From Nocardioides baculatus (lineage in GTDB: Bacteria; Actinomycetota; Actinomycetes; Propionibacteriales; Nocardioidaceae), in contig NZ_JAERSG010000005.1 in the NCBI RefSeq assembly GCF_016735675.1, forward strand, positions 248,001 to 312,000: a DNA stretch of 64,000 bases, given 5' to 3'. Under the pieces are notes generated by a model. That model was not told the DNA's origin and made no database searches. It saw nothing but the letters and a program-made list of their open reading frames with translations. Numbering within the stretch: position 1 is the stretch's first letter; each line of letters starts with the position of its first letter. Made by a program: the position numbers and the translations under genes. This document shows positions 7,408-16,200 of the stretch, one piece after another.

Positions 7408-8985
7408 TCAGCCCGCGCGCCGGACCTTCAGCACCGCGTCCGCGATCGCGATCTCCTCGCCCGTGTGCGGGTGCAGCTGGGTGCGTGGGCGGGCCTCGCA
7501 CACCTCGACCACGAAGTCCTCAGGCACGGCGGGCAGCAGGTCCTCGGCCGTGAACATGAACGAGGTGTGCCCGTGCCGCAGCCCGGTCGCCAGGTCGTCG
7601 GGGTGGTGCCCGACCACCAGCAGCGTGCCACCCGGCGCGACCGCGGACGCGAGACGTCGTACGACGTCCGGCATCCCGCCGTCGGGCAGGTGGAAGAAGT
7701 GCGACGTGACGAGGTCCCAGGTCTCGCCTGCCGGCTCGAAGGTGCGTACGTCGACCCGGCGGGTCTCGACGCGGTCGCCGACCCCGGCCTGCTCGGCGTG
7801 CGTCGTCGTCCGCGCGAGGGCGGCGTCGGCGAAGTCGACCGCCGTCACCTGCCAGCCCTGCTGCGCCAGCCAGATCGCGTCGCCGCCCTCGCCGCAGCCG
7901 ATGTCGAGCGCGCGACCGGGAGCGAGCGCGGGCGCCTCGGCGGCGAGCTGGACGTTGACCTTGCCGCTCCACACCTTGTCGCCGGAGTAGCGCTCCTCCC
8001 AGGCCGGGCGCTCGAAGAAGCCGTCGCGACGGGCCTGCACCGCGCGCACCGCGTCGGCGGACGCCAGCTCGGCGTTGATCCACGCGCCGACGCGGACACC
8101 GTGGGCGGCCGAGGCGACGAGGATCATCGCGATGTCGGTCGCGTTGCCGGCGGCGAAGATGCCGGGCACCGAGGTCGCGCCCGTGTTCGGCTCGACCTCG
8201 ATCACCGAGCCGAAGGCGGTGCCGTTCATCTCGAAGGGCTTCGGCTCGATGCCCATCGGGCCGAGGAAGTCGGCGCGCACGTGCGGCTGCGAGGCCACCA
8301 CGATCGCGTCGCGCTCGAGGACCGTGCCGTCGACCAGCCGCAGCCCGACGAGCGCGTCGCCGTGGTCTGTCGCGACGACCTCCTGCGGCGTGCCGTACGC
8401 GAACCGGACACCGATCGCCCCGAGCTTCTCCGTCTCCTCCTCCGGGAGCTCGACGCCGTCGTGGACGACCACCACCACGTCCTCGGAGAGCTGGCGGAAG
8501 AGCAGTCCCTGGTGGCCGGCCATCGGGGTCGTCGCCAGCACGGCGATCGCGCGGTCGCGCACCTCCCACCCGTGGCAGTAGGGGCAGTGCAGGACGTCGA
8601 TGCCCCACCGCTCGGCCAGGCCGGGCACGTCGGGCAGCTCGTCGACGACGCCAGCGGTGACGAGGATCCGCCGGGCGCGCACGCGCCGGCCCCCGGCGGT
8701 GGTGACGAGGAAGTCGTCGACCTCGCCGGACAGCCCGACCACGCGGTCGGCCAGCACCTCGACGCCGTACGCCGCCACCTCGGCGCGGCCGATCTCGAGC
8801 AGCTCGAGCGGGTTGACGCCCTCGCGCCCGAGGTAGTTGTGGGCATGGTCAGCGGGCGCGTTGCGCGGCTCGCCGGCGTCGATGACCAGCACCGACCTCT
8901 TCGACCGGCCGAGCGCCATCGCTCCGCTCAGGCCGGCCGCGCCGCCGCCGACCACCACCACGTCGTACGTCATCTCATCGCTCAT
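7408..8985 (-). CDS. Thioredoxin reductase-like FAD oxidoreductase fused to SAM methyltransferase
   Basis: 525 residues from ATG 8985 (MSDEMTYD); a 13-codon upstream extension crosses the regulatory region. Residues 1 to about 300 are a thioredoxin reductase-like fold: FAD motif VVGGGAAGLSGA, redox cysteines in HCPYCHGWE (about residue 135), and a closing FAD motif IFAAGNATD. From about residue 345 a class I methyltransferase follows, with motif I ALDIGCGEGGDAIWL and VTAVDFADAAL. Such fusions are known in actinobacteria; the substrate is unknown, possibly a thiol, selenium or tellurium compound. The usual NADPH loop is shorter than in true TrxB. It is divergently transcribed from an XRE-cupin regulator that probably controls it. 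Confidence 0.88.
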   Translation of the reverse strand: MSDEMTYDVVVVGGGAAGLSGAMALGRSKRSVLVIDAGEPRNAPADHAHNYLGREGVNPLELLEIGRAEVAAYGVEVLADRVVGLSGEVDDFLVTTAGGRRVRARRILVTAGVVDELPDVPGLAERWGIDVLHCPYCHGWEVRDRAIAVLATTPMAGHQGLLFRQLSEDVVVVVHDGVELPEEETEKLGAIGVRFAYGTPQEVVATDHGDALVGLRLVDGTVLERDAIVVASQPHVRADFLGPMGIEPKPFEMNGTAFGSVIEVEPNTGATSVPGIFAAGNATDIAMILVASAAHGVRVGAWINAELASADAVRAVQARRDGFFERPAWEERYSGDKVWSGKVNVQLAAEAPALAPGRALDIGCGEGGDAIWLAQQGWQVTAVDFADAALARTTTHAEQAGVGDRVETRRVDVRTFEPAGETWDLVTSHFFHLPDGGMPDVVRRLASAVAPGGTLLVVGHHPDDLATGLRHGHTSFMFTAEDLLPAVPEDFVVEVCEARPRTQLHPHTGEEIAIADAVLKVRRAG

Positions 8986-9013
8986 GGATCCATCGTGCGG
9001 GTCGTTCGCGCTA

Positions 9014-9043
9014 TTGACAAACATTCTTGCTGAAATGACAAAC
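9014..9043. promoter_or_regulatory. Direct-repeat operator/promoter region of the divergent pair
   Basis: Two near-identical 9-mers, TTGACAAAC (9014-9022) and ATGACAAAC (9035-9043), are 21 bp apart, two helical turns. They lie in an unusually AT-rich 66-bp gap between the fusion gene and the XRE-cupin gene. The spacing suits a dimeric HTH regulator, most likely the adjacent one. The first copy contains a -35-like TTGACA. Confidence 0.5.
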
Positions 9044-9051
9044 TGGGCGGC

Positions 9052-9612
9052 ATGGACGACGTCTCAGTGCTCCGCGGGGTCGGCCCCCGGCTGCGCCAGC
9101 TCCGGCTCGAGCGCGAGGCGACGTTGACCGACCTCGCCGAGGAGACCGGCATCTCCGTCAGCACCCTGTCGCGGCTCGAGTCGGGCCAGCGCAAGCCGAC
9201 CCTCGAGCTGCTGCTGCCCCTTGCGCGGGCCCACCGTGTCGCGCTCGACGAGCTCGTCGACGCACCCGAGACCGGCGATCCGCGGATCCGTTCGAAGCCG
9301 GTCGTGCGGCACGGGCGGACGTTCATCTCCCTGACCCGCCGGCCGGGGGGACTCCAGTCGTTCAAGATGCTGCTGCCCGTCGACAACACGCCACCGCCCA
9401 CGCTGCAGACCCACGAGGGCTACGAGTGGCTCTACGTCCTCAGCGGCAAGGTCCGACTGCTGCTCGGCAGCCGCGACCTCACCCTCGAGCCCGGAGAAGT
9501 GGTCGAGTTCGACACCCGTACGCCCCACTGGGTCGGCAACCCCGGGCCCGTCCCGGCCGAGGTGCTGGCGATCTTCGGGCCCCAGGGCGAGCGGATGCAC
9601 GTCCGGTCCTGA
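9052..9612 (+). CDS. XRE-family regulator with C-terminal cupin domain
   Basis: 186 residues. The N-terminal helix-turn-helix (residues about 8-65) includes LRQLRLEREATLTDLAEETG and ISVSTLSRLESGQRKPT. The C-terminal cupin (about 105-180) contains HEGYEWLYVLSGKVRLLLG and PGEVVEFDTRTPHWVGNPG, the two cupin motifs, which suggests a small-molecule or metal ligand sensor. The ATG at 9052 is only 66 bp from the divergent fusion gene. Regulation of that gene, and of itself through the direct repeats at 9014-9043, is inferred from this arrangement. Confidence 0.9.
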   Translation: MDDVSVLRGVGPRLRQLRLEREATLTDLAEETGISVSTLSRLESGQRKPTLELLLPLARAHRVALDELVDAPETGDPRIRSKPVVRHGRTFISLTRRPGGLQSFKMLLPVDNTPPPTLQTHEGYEWLYVLSGKVRLLLGSRDLTLEPGEVVEFDTRTPHWVGNPGPVPAEVLAIFGPQGERMHVRS

Positions 9613-9653
9613 GGGGTGACCTGCGTGGCGCCGGCGGGTGGCACGGTGGTGGC

Positions 9654-9866
9654 ATGACGATCCGCACCGGCACCAACGTGAAGTGGAAGTGGGGCTCGTC
9701 GTGGGCCGAGGGCAAGGTCACCGAGGTGCACCACGACGACGTCTCCCGCACGACCAAGGGCGAGAAGATCACCCGGCACGGCAGCGACGACGACCCGGCG
9801 TACGTCATCGAGCAGGAGGACGGCACCACCGTCCTCAAGCTGCAGAGCGAGGTCGAGAAGGCCTGA
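9654..9866 (+). CDS. HVA1/TUDOR-domain (DUF2945) small protein
   Basis: 70 residues from ATG 9654. It begins TIRTGTNVKWKWGSSWAEG and contains KVTEVHHDDVSRTTKGEKITRHG-type text (here split for length), then DDPAYVIEQEDGTTVLK. This is the short SH3/Tudor-like fold annotated as hypervirulence-associated TUDOR domain, DUF2945, widespread in bacteria and of unknown function. It is charged and cytoplasmic. It lies 41 bp after the XRE-cupin gene and may be read from the same transcript. Confidence 0.85.
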   Translation: MTIRTGTNVKWKWGSSWAEGKVTEVHHDDVSRTTKGEKITRHGSDDDPAYVIEQEDGTTVLKLQSEVEKA

Positions 9867-9899
9867 GACCGGTCGCGGTGTGGCCTAGGGTCCTGCCCC

Positions 9900-10658
9900 G
9901 TGGCAGCTCTCGGACACCCACCCGCGCCGGCGGGCCGGCGGCTGGTCGTCGACTCTCCCCGCCCTGTCGTGCGCCGCGGCTGGCGGCGAGGCCTCCCGGT
10001 GGGGGTGCTCCACCTGGTCGCGACAGCGGTCGTGCACGCGACGCTGCTCCCGGCGACCGATCGGTCCGGTAACGCCGGTGACCGCGCGCTCGAGCACTGG
10101 CTGCTCGCGTGCGTCCTCGTCGCTGCCGGCACGACCCTGCTGTGGCTGGCCTGCTGCGTACGGATCGAGCCCGGCGGCAACCGCTGGGTGCCGCCGCCGC
10201 GGCGCTCGGGCGTACCGCCCGTGCCGGATCCGGCGACCGGCTGCCTGCCGGCGTCCCAGGCGATCGTCGCGGTCACCCTGGCCACGTTGGTCGAAGTGCT
10301 CGCGGTGGTCGGCCCTGCCGACGCCGTCTGGCTCACCGCCGTCACCCTGCTCGTCCAGCTCGTCGGCGTCGTCGTGACGTCCTTCGTCGTGCTGTCGGCC
10401 GTCATGCCGGCCGTGCTGATCGTGACCGGCCTGCGCCGTCGCGGCCCGGCCGAGGGTGGTGGCGCGGCGACCGGTCCGGCGCTCGTGACCTCTGGCGTGG
10501 CGTCGTACGCCGCCCTCGCGCTCGCGGCGCTGCCGGTCGCGGTGCTCGGCCTCGACCTCGCCGTGGGCGGGTGGGCGACGGCGTCGGTCCTGGCCGTGGT
10601 GCTCGTCGCGGCCCTCGCCGTGCGGTTCGGCTACGTACGCCGCGCGCGACCCGCGTGA
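9900..10658 (+). CDS. Multi-pass membrane protein, unknown
   Basis: 252 residues from GTG 9900. A Pro/Arg-rich cytoplasmic N-terminus (about 30 residues) is followed by some six hydrophobic segments, for example VLHLVATAVVHATLL, LLACVLVAAGTTLLWLACC, AVWLTAVTLLVQLVGVVV and TASVLAVVLVAALAVRFGY. No catalytic motif is visible and I do not recognise the family. The 3' end lies 13 bp from the convergent desaturase gene without an obvious terminator hairpin. Confidence 0.65.
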   Translation: MAALGHPPAPAGRRLVVDSPRPVVRRGWRRGLPVGVLHLVATAVVHATLLPATDRSGNAGDRALEHWLLACVLVAAGTTLLWLACCVRIEPGGNRWVPPPRRSGVPPVPDPATGCLPASQAIVAVTLATLVEVLAVVGPADAVWLTAVTLLVQLVGVVVTSFVVLSAVMPAVLIVTGLRRRGPAEGGGAATGPALVTSGVASYAALALAALPVAVLGLDLAVGGWATASVLAVVLVAALAVRFGYVRRARPA

Positions 10659-10671
10659 CGACCGACGGACC

Positions 10672-11604
10672 TCAGGCCTGGCGGGCCGCCTTCTTGGCCT
10701 CGGCCTCGGCGCGACGCTCGACGAAGCGGGTCGCCTCAGCGTCGAGCGCAGCGACTGCGGCAGCGAGCTCGTCGCGCGCCTTCTCGCCGTCCTCGTCGAG
10801 ACCCTCGAGCTCCCAGACACCCCACTGGCGGAGCAGTGGCGTGACGATGTCGTCGTGGTGGATCCGCAGGTCGTAGATGCCCGCCTTGGCCATCTGCACG
10901 GCCTTGCGGGAGAAGCCGGGGATCACGCTGCCGGGCATCTGGAAGTCGACGACCTCCTCCGTGATCGCCCGCATCGTCTGGCTGGGGGTGAGCTGGAGGG
11001 CGGCCGTCACGATGTTGCGGTAGAACAGCATGTGGAGGTTCTCGTCCTTGGCGACGCGGCTCAGCAGCTTCTCCGCGATCGGCTCCTCGGTGTAGCGGCC
11101 GGTGTTGCGGTGCGAGATGCGGGTCGCGAGCTCCTGGAAGGAGACGTAGGCGCAGACGTTGAGCAGTGACTTGTCGAGCGCCTCGTAGCCGGTCTCCATC
11201 GTCTCCATCCGGGCCCGCTCGAGCTCGACGGGATCGACGCCTCGGGTGACCAGGAGGTAGTCGCGGATGCAGAAGGCGTGCCGACCCTCCTCCGCGGTCC
11301 ACCGGTTGACCCACGTGCCCCACGCGCTGTCCCGACCGAACGCCCGGTCGATCTCGCGGTGGTAGCTCGGCAGGTTGTCCTCGGTCAGCAGGTTGACCTC
11401 GAGCGCCGTACGCGCGATGGGCGAGAGCTGCGACTGGGCGACCTCCCACGGATCACCGCCGAGGTCGGCGAAGTCGCGCCCGAGGCTCCACGGGACGTAC
11501 TCGTGCGGCATCCACTCGTCGGCCGTCGCGAGGTGCCGGTTGAGGTTCTCCTCGACCACCGGCTCGAGCTCGGTCAGCAGCTGTTCGGTCTCGAGTGCGG
11601 TCAT
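10672..11604 (-). CDS. Acyl-ACP desaturase (FA_desaturase_2, di-iron)
   Basis: 310 residues from ATG 11604 (MTALETEQLLTELEPV). It carries the soluble stearoyl-ACP desaturase di-iron ligands: an early Glu in LLTEDNLPSYH (about residue 75), the EEGRH motif (about 107-111), a second Glu in YVSFQELATRISH and the DENLH motif (about 194-198). The family inserts a cis double bond in acyl-ACP with O2 and ferredoxin; mycobacterial DesA1/DesA2 are relatives. The C-terminal 40 residues are a charged helix rich in Ala, Glu and Lys. No electron-transfer partner lies next to it. Confidence 0.9.
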   Translation of the reverse strand: MTALETEQLLTELEPVVEENLNRHLATADEWMPHEYVPWSLGRDFADLGGDPWEVAQSQLSPIARTALEVNLLTEDNLPSYHREIDRAFGRDSAWGTWVNRWTAEEGRHAFCIRDYLLVTRGVDPVELERARMETMETGYEALDKSLLNVCAYVSFQELATRISHRNTGRYTEEPIAEKLLSRVAKDENLHMLFYRNIVTAALQLTPSQTMRAITEEVVDFQMPGSVIPGFSRKAVQMAKAGIYDLRIHHDDIVTPLLRQWGVWELEGLDEDGEKARDELAAAVAALDAEATRFVERRAEAEAKKAARQA

Positions 11605-11666
11605 GTGCTCCTGCCTACACCCGCGCGACCCCTGCTGAACAGGGGTGCGCCCCGGCACCAACGGAA

Positions 11667-11728
11667 GCAGTTCGCCCGGTCGACGTGCCCGTCCACGCGT
11701 GGACCGGACCCTTCGCCGGGCGAACTGC
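11667..11728. terminator. Nested inverted repeat, probable terminator
   Basis: A 13-bp perfect inverted repeat (arms 11667-11679 and 11716-11728, GCAGTTCGCCCGG and its complement) encloses a perfect 14-bp palindrome GTCCACGCGTGGAC (11691-11704). It lies between the end of the endonuclease I gene and the start of the desaturase gene, both on the minus strand, so it fits an end-of-transcript structure. No T-run follows. Confidence 0.5.
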
Positions 11729-11742
11729 CTGCTGTGGTGCGC

Positions 11743-12927
11743 TCAGTTCCAGATCGCGGCCGCCCACTCGGGGTGGTCGATGAACGGGTTGCGGTTGCCC
11801 TGCCACTGGGAGTGGATCCGGTCGTTGCGGCGCATCTCGAAGGAGTCGACCGGGTCGGCGGAGTTCCAGGCGAGGAGGATGTCGAGGTCGCCGATCCGCG
11901 GGACGGCGCTGCCGGAGACGTTGCTCAGCTCGAGGTTGGCGAAGGCGTCGTCGCCCTCGTAGCGGATCGCCATGTAGAAGAGCATCCGCGCCACGTCGCC
12001 CTTGACCGAGTCGCGCGGCTCGAAGGAGTCGGAGTCGGTCCAGCAGTCGGTGCAGCCCGACACGGCGGTGCCGCCGTTGTCGAAGTCCTTGTTGCCGCGG
12101 GTGCCGTTGACCGTGACGTCCTCGGCGCGCAGGTGGTGCAGGTCGGTGCCCGGTCCGGCGCTGGTCGTGAAGCCGCCGCGCGACTGGGCGAAGACGTGCT
12201 CACGGTTCCACTGGCCGGCGTTGCCGCCGTTGCTGCTCTTGGGGATGGAGCGACCGGTGTAGAGCTCGATGACGTTGTTGGTGTTGTTGGGGTCCTGGTC
12301 GGTGTCCTTCAGCGCGGTCCACACCGCGTCGTACGACAGCTTGGTGTTGTTGTCGATGATGTCGTGGAGCGAGGTGCGCAGGGCCGAGCCGGTCTTGCCG
12401 ACCGCGGGTGCGTAGTAGGTGGAGTCCCACGGGCTCGTGCCGCCGGTGGGCGGTGGGTCGGTCGGCGTACCGCCACCGGCGAGCGCGAACGCCGACGTGC
12501 TCGTCATGCCCGGGTGGGAGAAGTACGCCGACAGCGCGCCGGTCACGTCGATCTGCTTGCCCATCAGCGACGGGTTGGACCGCAGGCCCCACTGCGACCG
12601 GAAGGCCGAGGGGATCTGCACGTAGAGCATCGACGAGGTGCTGGTCTGCGAGGCCGAGTCGGCGATCGCCAGGGCGTAGTCGTTGGGGAAGCCGGAGCGT
12701 ACGACGGTGCTCGTGGCGGTCGGCTGCCCGACGACGTAGCCGCGGACCGTCTGCGACGAACCGTTCTGCTGGCCGATGGCCTGGCTGACGGTCAGGGGCG
12801 TGGCAGCGCGTGCCGGCGCCGTGCCCGACGGGGACACGAGCGCGGCGAGCGCGAGCACGAGGGACAGGACGAGGGAGGTGACAAGGGCGGGCGCGAGCGG
12901 CCGGACCTTCCCGAGATGAAGGGTCAT
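11743..12927 (-). CDS. Secreted endonuclease I family nuclease
   Basis: 394 residues with a signal peptide (basic start, hydrophobic core LALAALVSP, cleavage near ARA-AT at about residue 41). A small OB-like domain (about 45-150; SQAIGQQNGSSQTVRGYVVG) is of the kind found in extracellular nucleases. A Gly/Pro linker leads to the endonuclease I domain, with its WNREHVFAQSRGG active site (about 235-247), LHHLRAEDVTVNGTRGN and CTDCWTDSDSFEP. The WxNEREHV-like His and metal-binding Asn are in place. It would degrade extracellular DNA or RNA for nutrient release. It stands alone, downstream of the conservon promoter region and divergent from it. Confidence 0.88.
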   Translation of the reverse strand: MTLHLGKVRPLAPALVTSLVLSLVLALAALVSPSGTAPARAATPLTVSQAIGQQNGSSQTVRGYVVGQPTATSTVVRSGFPNDYALAIADSASQTSTSSMLYVQIPSAFRSQWGLRSNPSLMGKQIDVTGALSAYFSHPGMTSTSAFALAGGGTPTDPPPTGGTSPWDSTYYAPAVGKTGSALRTSLHDIIDNNTKLSYDAVWTALKDTDQDPNNTNNVIELYTGRSIPKSSNGGNAGQWNREHVFAQSRGGFTTSAGPGTDLHHLRAEDVTVNGTRGNKDFDNGGTAVSGCTDCWTDSDSFEPRDSVKGDVARMLFYMAIRYEGDDAFANLELSNVSGSAVPRIGDLDILLAWNSADPVDSFEMRRNDRIHSQWQGNRNPFIDHPEWAAAIWN

Positions 12928-13240
12928 GGCGGGTGAGCCTGCCCGAACTTCGCGTCCGGTGGAAGAGGCAGGGCGGGGTCGACCGGGCTGGACCAGTGGA
13001 GTTCATTCGGGGGATTCCCACCCGTCACTCCACGCCCTCGTGACCCGTACCTGCTGTGACGTGTGGTGATCGTGGTGCCGACGTCACGCTCAATCGAGTC
13101 GTCGTACATCCCTTTACACCGCTTCATACCCAGTTCTGCGAAAACGCCACGGAATGTCGCGGGACTCTTTAAGTTGAGTCTGCTCCGGGGTCCCGGGGCA
13201 CGTTTCGTCGTCGAAGTCGCTCAGACAACGTGAGGCACAC
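12928..13240. other. Intergenic region between divergent endonuclease I and conservon genes
   Basis: 313 bp without a supported gene. The stretch 13080-13180 is markedly less GC-rich (for example CCCTTTACACCGCTTCATACC and CTTTAAGTTGAG) and should hold the promoters of both flanking transcripts. A short inverted GC element, CCGGGGTCCCGG, lies near 13184-13195. No operator could be assigned. Confidence 0.4.
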
Positions 13241-16200
13241 ATGACTCAGGATGCAGCCCAGCCCCGGAAGGGCGCGGGCAGTTCGGTCGCCGGCTGGCCG
13301 TTGGGCCGCAAGATGGCCATGGCGCTCACGATCCCGCTGCTGCTCGCCGCCATCCTCGGTGGCCTGCGCGTCTCCGGTGACCTGGGCGACTCCCGCCAGG
13401 CCGCCACGAGCGCCAAGCAGGTCACGATCATCCAGCCCGCGATCGACTACCTGACGTCATCCGAGGCCGCGATGGTGGCCGCGCAGACCGACAGTGCGGC
13501 GAGCCAGGGCGACCTGATCGACGCGATCGACGACATCATCACCAACGGCGAGGCGCTGGCCCAGGCCAAGGACGCCGCCGACCTCAACGACCTCCAGGCC
13601 GAGCACGTCGATGCGCTGCTCGACCTCAGCCAGGCCATGCGCGGCACCGGTGCCGAGACCCTCGGCCCCGCCACCTGGGTGGCCCTCGTCCGCCAGCTCG
13701 AGTCCAGCGTCTCGCAGCTCATCACCAGCGTGAATGCCGCGCAGGAGACCCCCGAGCCCCGTCTCGAGCAGCTCTCCCAGCTGATGAGCGGTCGCCTGTC
13801 CCTCGCCCTCCAGCAGGGCCTGCTCGCGGTCACCCTCAAGCAGTCGACCTCGCAGGAGCTCTTCTCCGAGATCGGCGTCGAGGCGGCGGCCATCGACCGT
13901 CTCGCCGGCTCCGTCGCCGGCGCCGAGGACCAGACCGCCCTCCTGCGTCTTCAGAACACCAAGCACGCCAGCCAGGTCCGCGACGACTCCGCCACGAACC
14001 TCGACGGTCGCGACGCCTACACGCCCTACGACGAGATCACCCAGACCCTCACCCAGGGCGTGACCTCGTCGCTCGACGAGGCCGCCTCGGACGCCCAGCG
14101 CAACGCAATCATCGGCGCCGCGCTGACGCTCATCGCCCTCGGCCTGGCCATCGCGATCGCCTTCTACATCGCCCGCAGCCTGCTCGACCCGATCAACAAG
14201 GTGCGCGAGGGTGCGCTCGCGGTGGCCCGCCACCGCCTGCCCGACGCCGTCGCCCGGATCCGCGCCGGCCAGGAGCCGGAGGAGATCACCACGATCGATG
14301 TCACCACCAACGAGGAGATCGGCCAGGTCGCCCGCGCGGTCGACGACCTCCACCGCCAGGCCATCCACCTCGCGTCCGGTGAGGCCCAGCTCCGCCAGAC
14401 GGTCAACGCGATGTTCGTGACCCTGTCGCGCCGGTCCACCTCGCTGGTCAACCAGCAGCTGGCCCAGATCGAGCGCCTCGAGCACGACGAGGAAGACCCC
14501 AAGCGCCTCGAGTCGCTGTTCCGCCTCGACCACCTCGCCTCGCGCATGCGTCGTACGGCCGACTCGCTGCTGATCCTGGCCGACGCCCCGAACCGCGCCG
14601 CCGGCCAGTTCAGCCTCACGGTGGGCGAGGCCCTCCAGGCTGCGACCTCCGCGGTGCAGGACTACCAGCGCGTGCAGATCCTGTCGCACCTCAACACCCG
14701 CGTCGGTGACGAGGCCGCGGCCGACGTCGTCCACCTGCTCACCGAGCTCGTCGACAACGCGCTCACCTACTCGCCTCCCGGCGAGCCCGTACGCCTGGCC
14801 GCCAAGCAGACCGACGAGGGCGTGGTCATCACGATCACCGACTCCGGCCTGGGCGTCCCGCCGGCCGAGCTCGAGGTGCTCAACCGCGACCTCGCCCACG
14901 GCGCCGAGGCGACGCCCGACACGGCCCGCCGGATGGGTCTGTTCGTGGTCTCGCGCCTCGCCGACCGCCACGACATCGACGCCTCGCTCGCCCGCAACCC
15001 GGGCGGCGGCATGACGGCATCGGTCGTCCTGCCGACGTCGATCCTGCCCGACCTGCCGCAGGCCACCGCGCCGGCTGCCGGTGCGGCCGCGCGCAGCACC
15101 GAGCCCGCCACGGTCGGTGCCGCCACCACGGTCGAGACCGTCGAGGCCGGCGCTCCGCAGGAGTCGCGCCGCGAGGCCCGCAACCGGGCCCGGGTCGAGA
15201 AGGCAGAGGCCCGGAAGGCCGCGAAGGCTGCGAAGGCCGCGGACGCTCCCGTGGAGCCGGCTGCCGTCGCCACGCCGGTCGTCGAGCCCGAGGTCGAAGC
15301 TGCTCCGGTCGCGCCGGAGAAGCCCGCCGTCGAGACGTCGGTCGAGACTGCGCCCGCCGCGACCGAGCGCCCGTCGCTCGACAGCCTGCTGCCGCGCCGT
15401 GAGCCCGGCGCCAACATGCCCCGCACCGGCGCGGAGGCCTTCCTGCCGCCCGAGACGTCCGGTGCCACCGGACCGCTCTTCGGCAAGCGCGAGGAGCCGA
15501 CCGTCGGAGGCGACGCCGGCTCGGACGACTCCGCCGCCAGCCGTACGCAGAAGGTCGCGTCCGTCGTTCCGATCACCGCCCTGGCCTCCCGCCAGCGCGC
15601 CCAGGCCGAGCAGGCCCGCGCCGAGGTGCAGGCCCAGGATCCGGAGACCGATGTCGTCGAGGAGCCGGCCGCCGCGTCGGACGACGCCGTCGCCGGTGAC
15701 ACCATCGCCCACGACACGGTCGCCGAGGCGGACGTCGCGGACGAGGTGGTGGCCGACGAGCCCGACGACGAGCCCGCCGAGGAGCCCACAGAGGAGACCG
15801 TTGCCGAGGAGCCGGTCGAGGCCGAGCCGGTCGTCGAGCCCGTCCGCGCGCACGACCCGCTGTCCGACCCGTTGCCCGCGGACGCCTTCGACGAGGCCCG
15901 GCCCGAGGAGCACGTCGAGGAGCAGGTCGAGGAGCACGTCGAGGACCAGGTCGAGGAGCACGAGCAGGTCGCCGAGGCCGAGCCCGAGGAGGAGCTCGTC
16001 CACGAGAGCGCCGAGGAGCCGGTCGCGATCGACGAGCACCACGACGAGCACCCGGACGACGTACGCGTCGACGCCGACGACCCGCTGGGTCTGGGCACGC
16101 ACCGCGACGACCGCGACGACCAGTACGAGCAGGTCGCACACGTCGAGGAGCCCGTTGCCGAGCCCGTCGCCGAGGAGGCTCCCGTGGAGCCGGCCGCGGA

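Noticed and set aside
6982-9033. 683-codon plus-strand open frame
   Set aside because: Antisense to tspO and the reductase/methyltransferase fusion; Arg/Gly/Asp-rich without domains.
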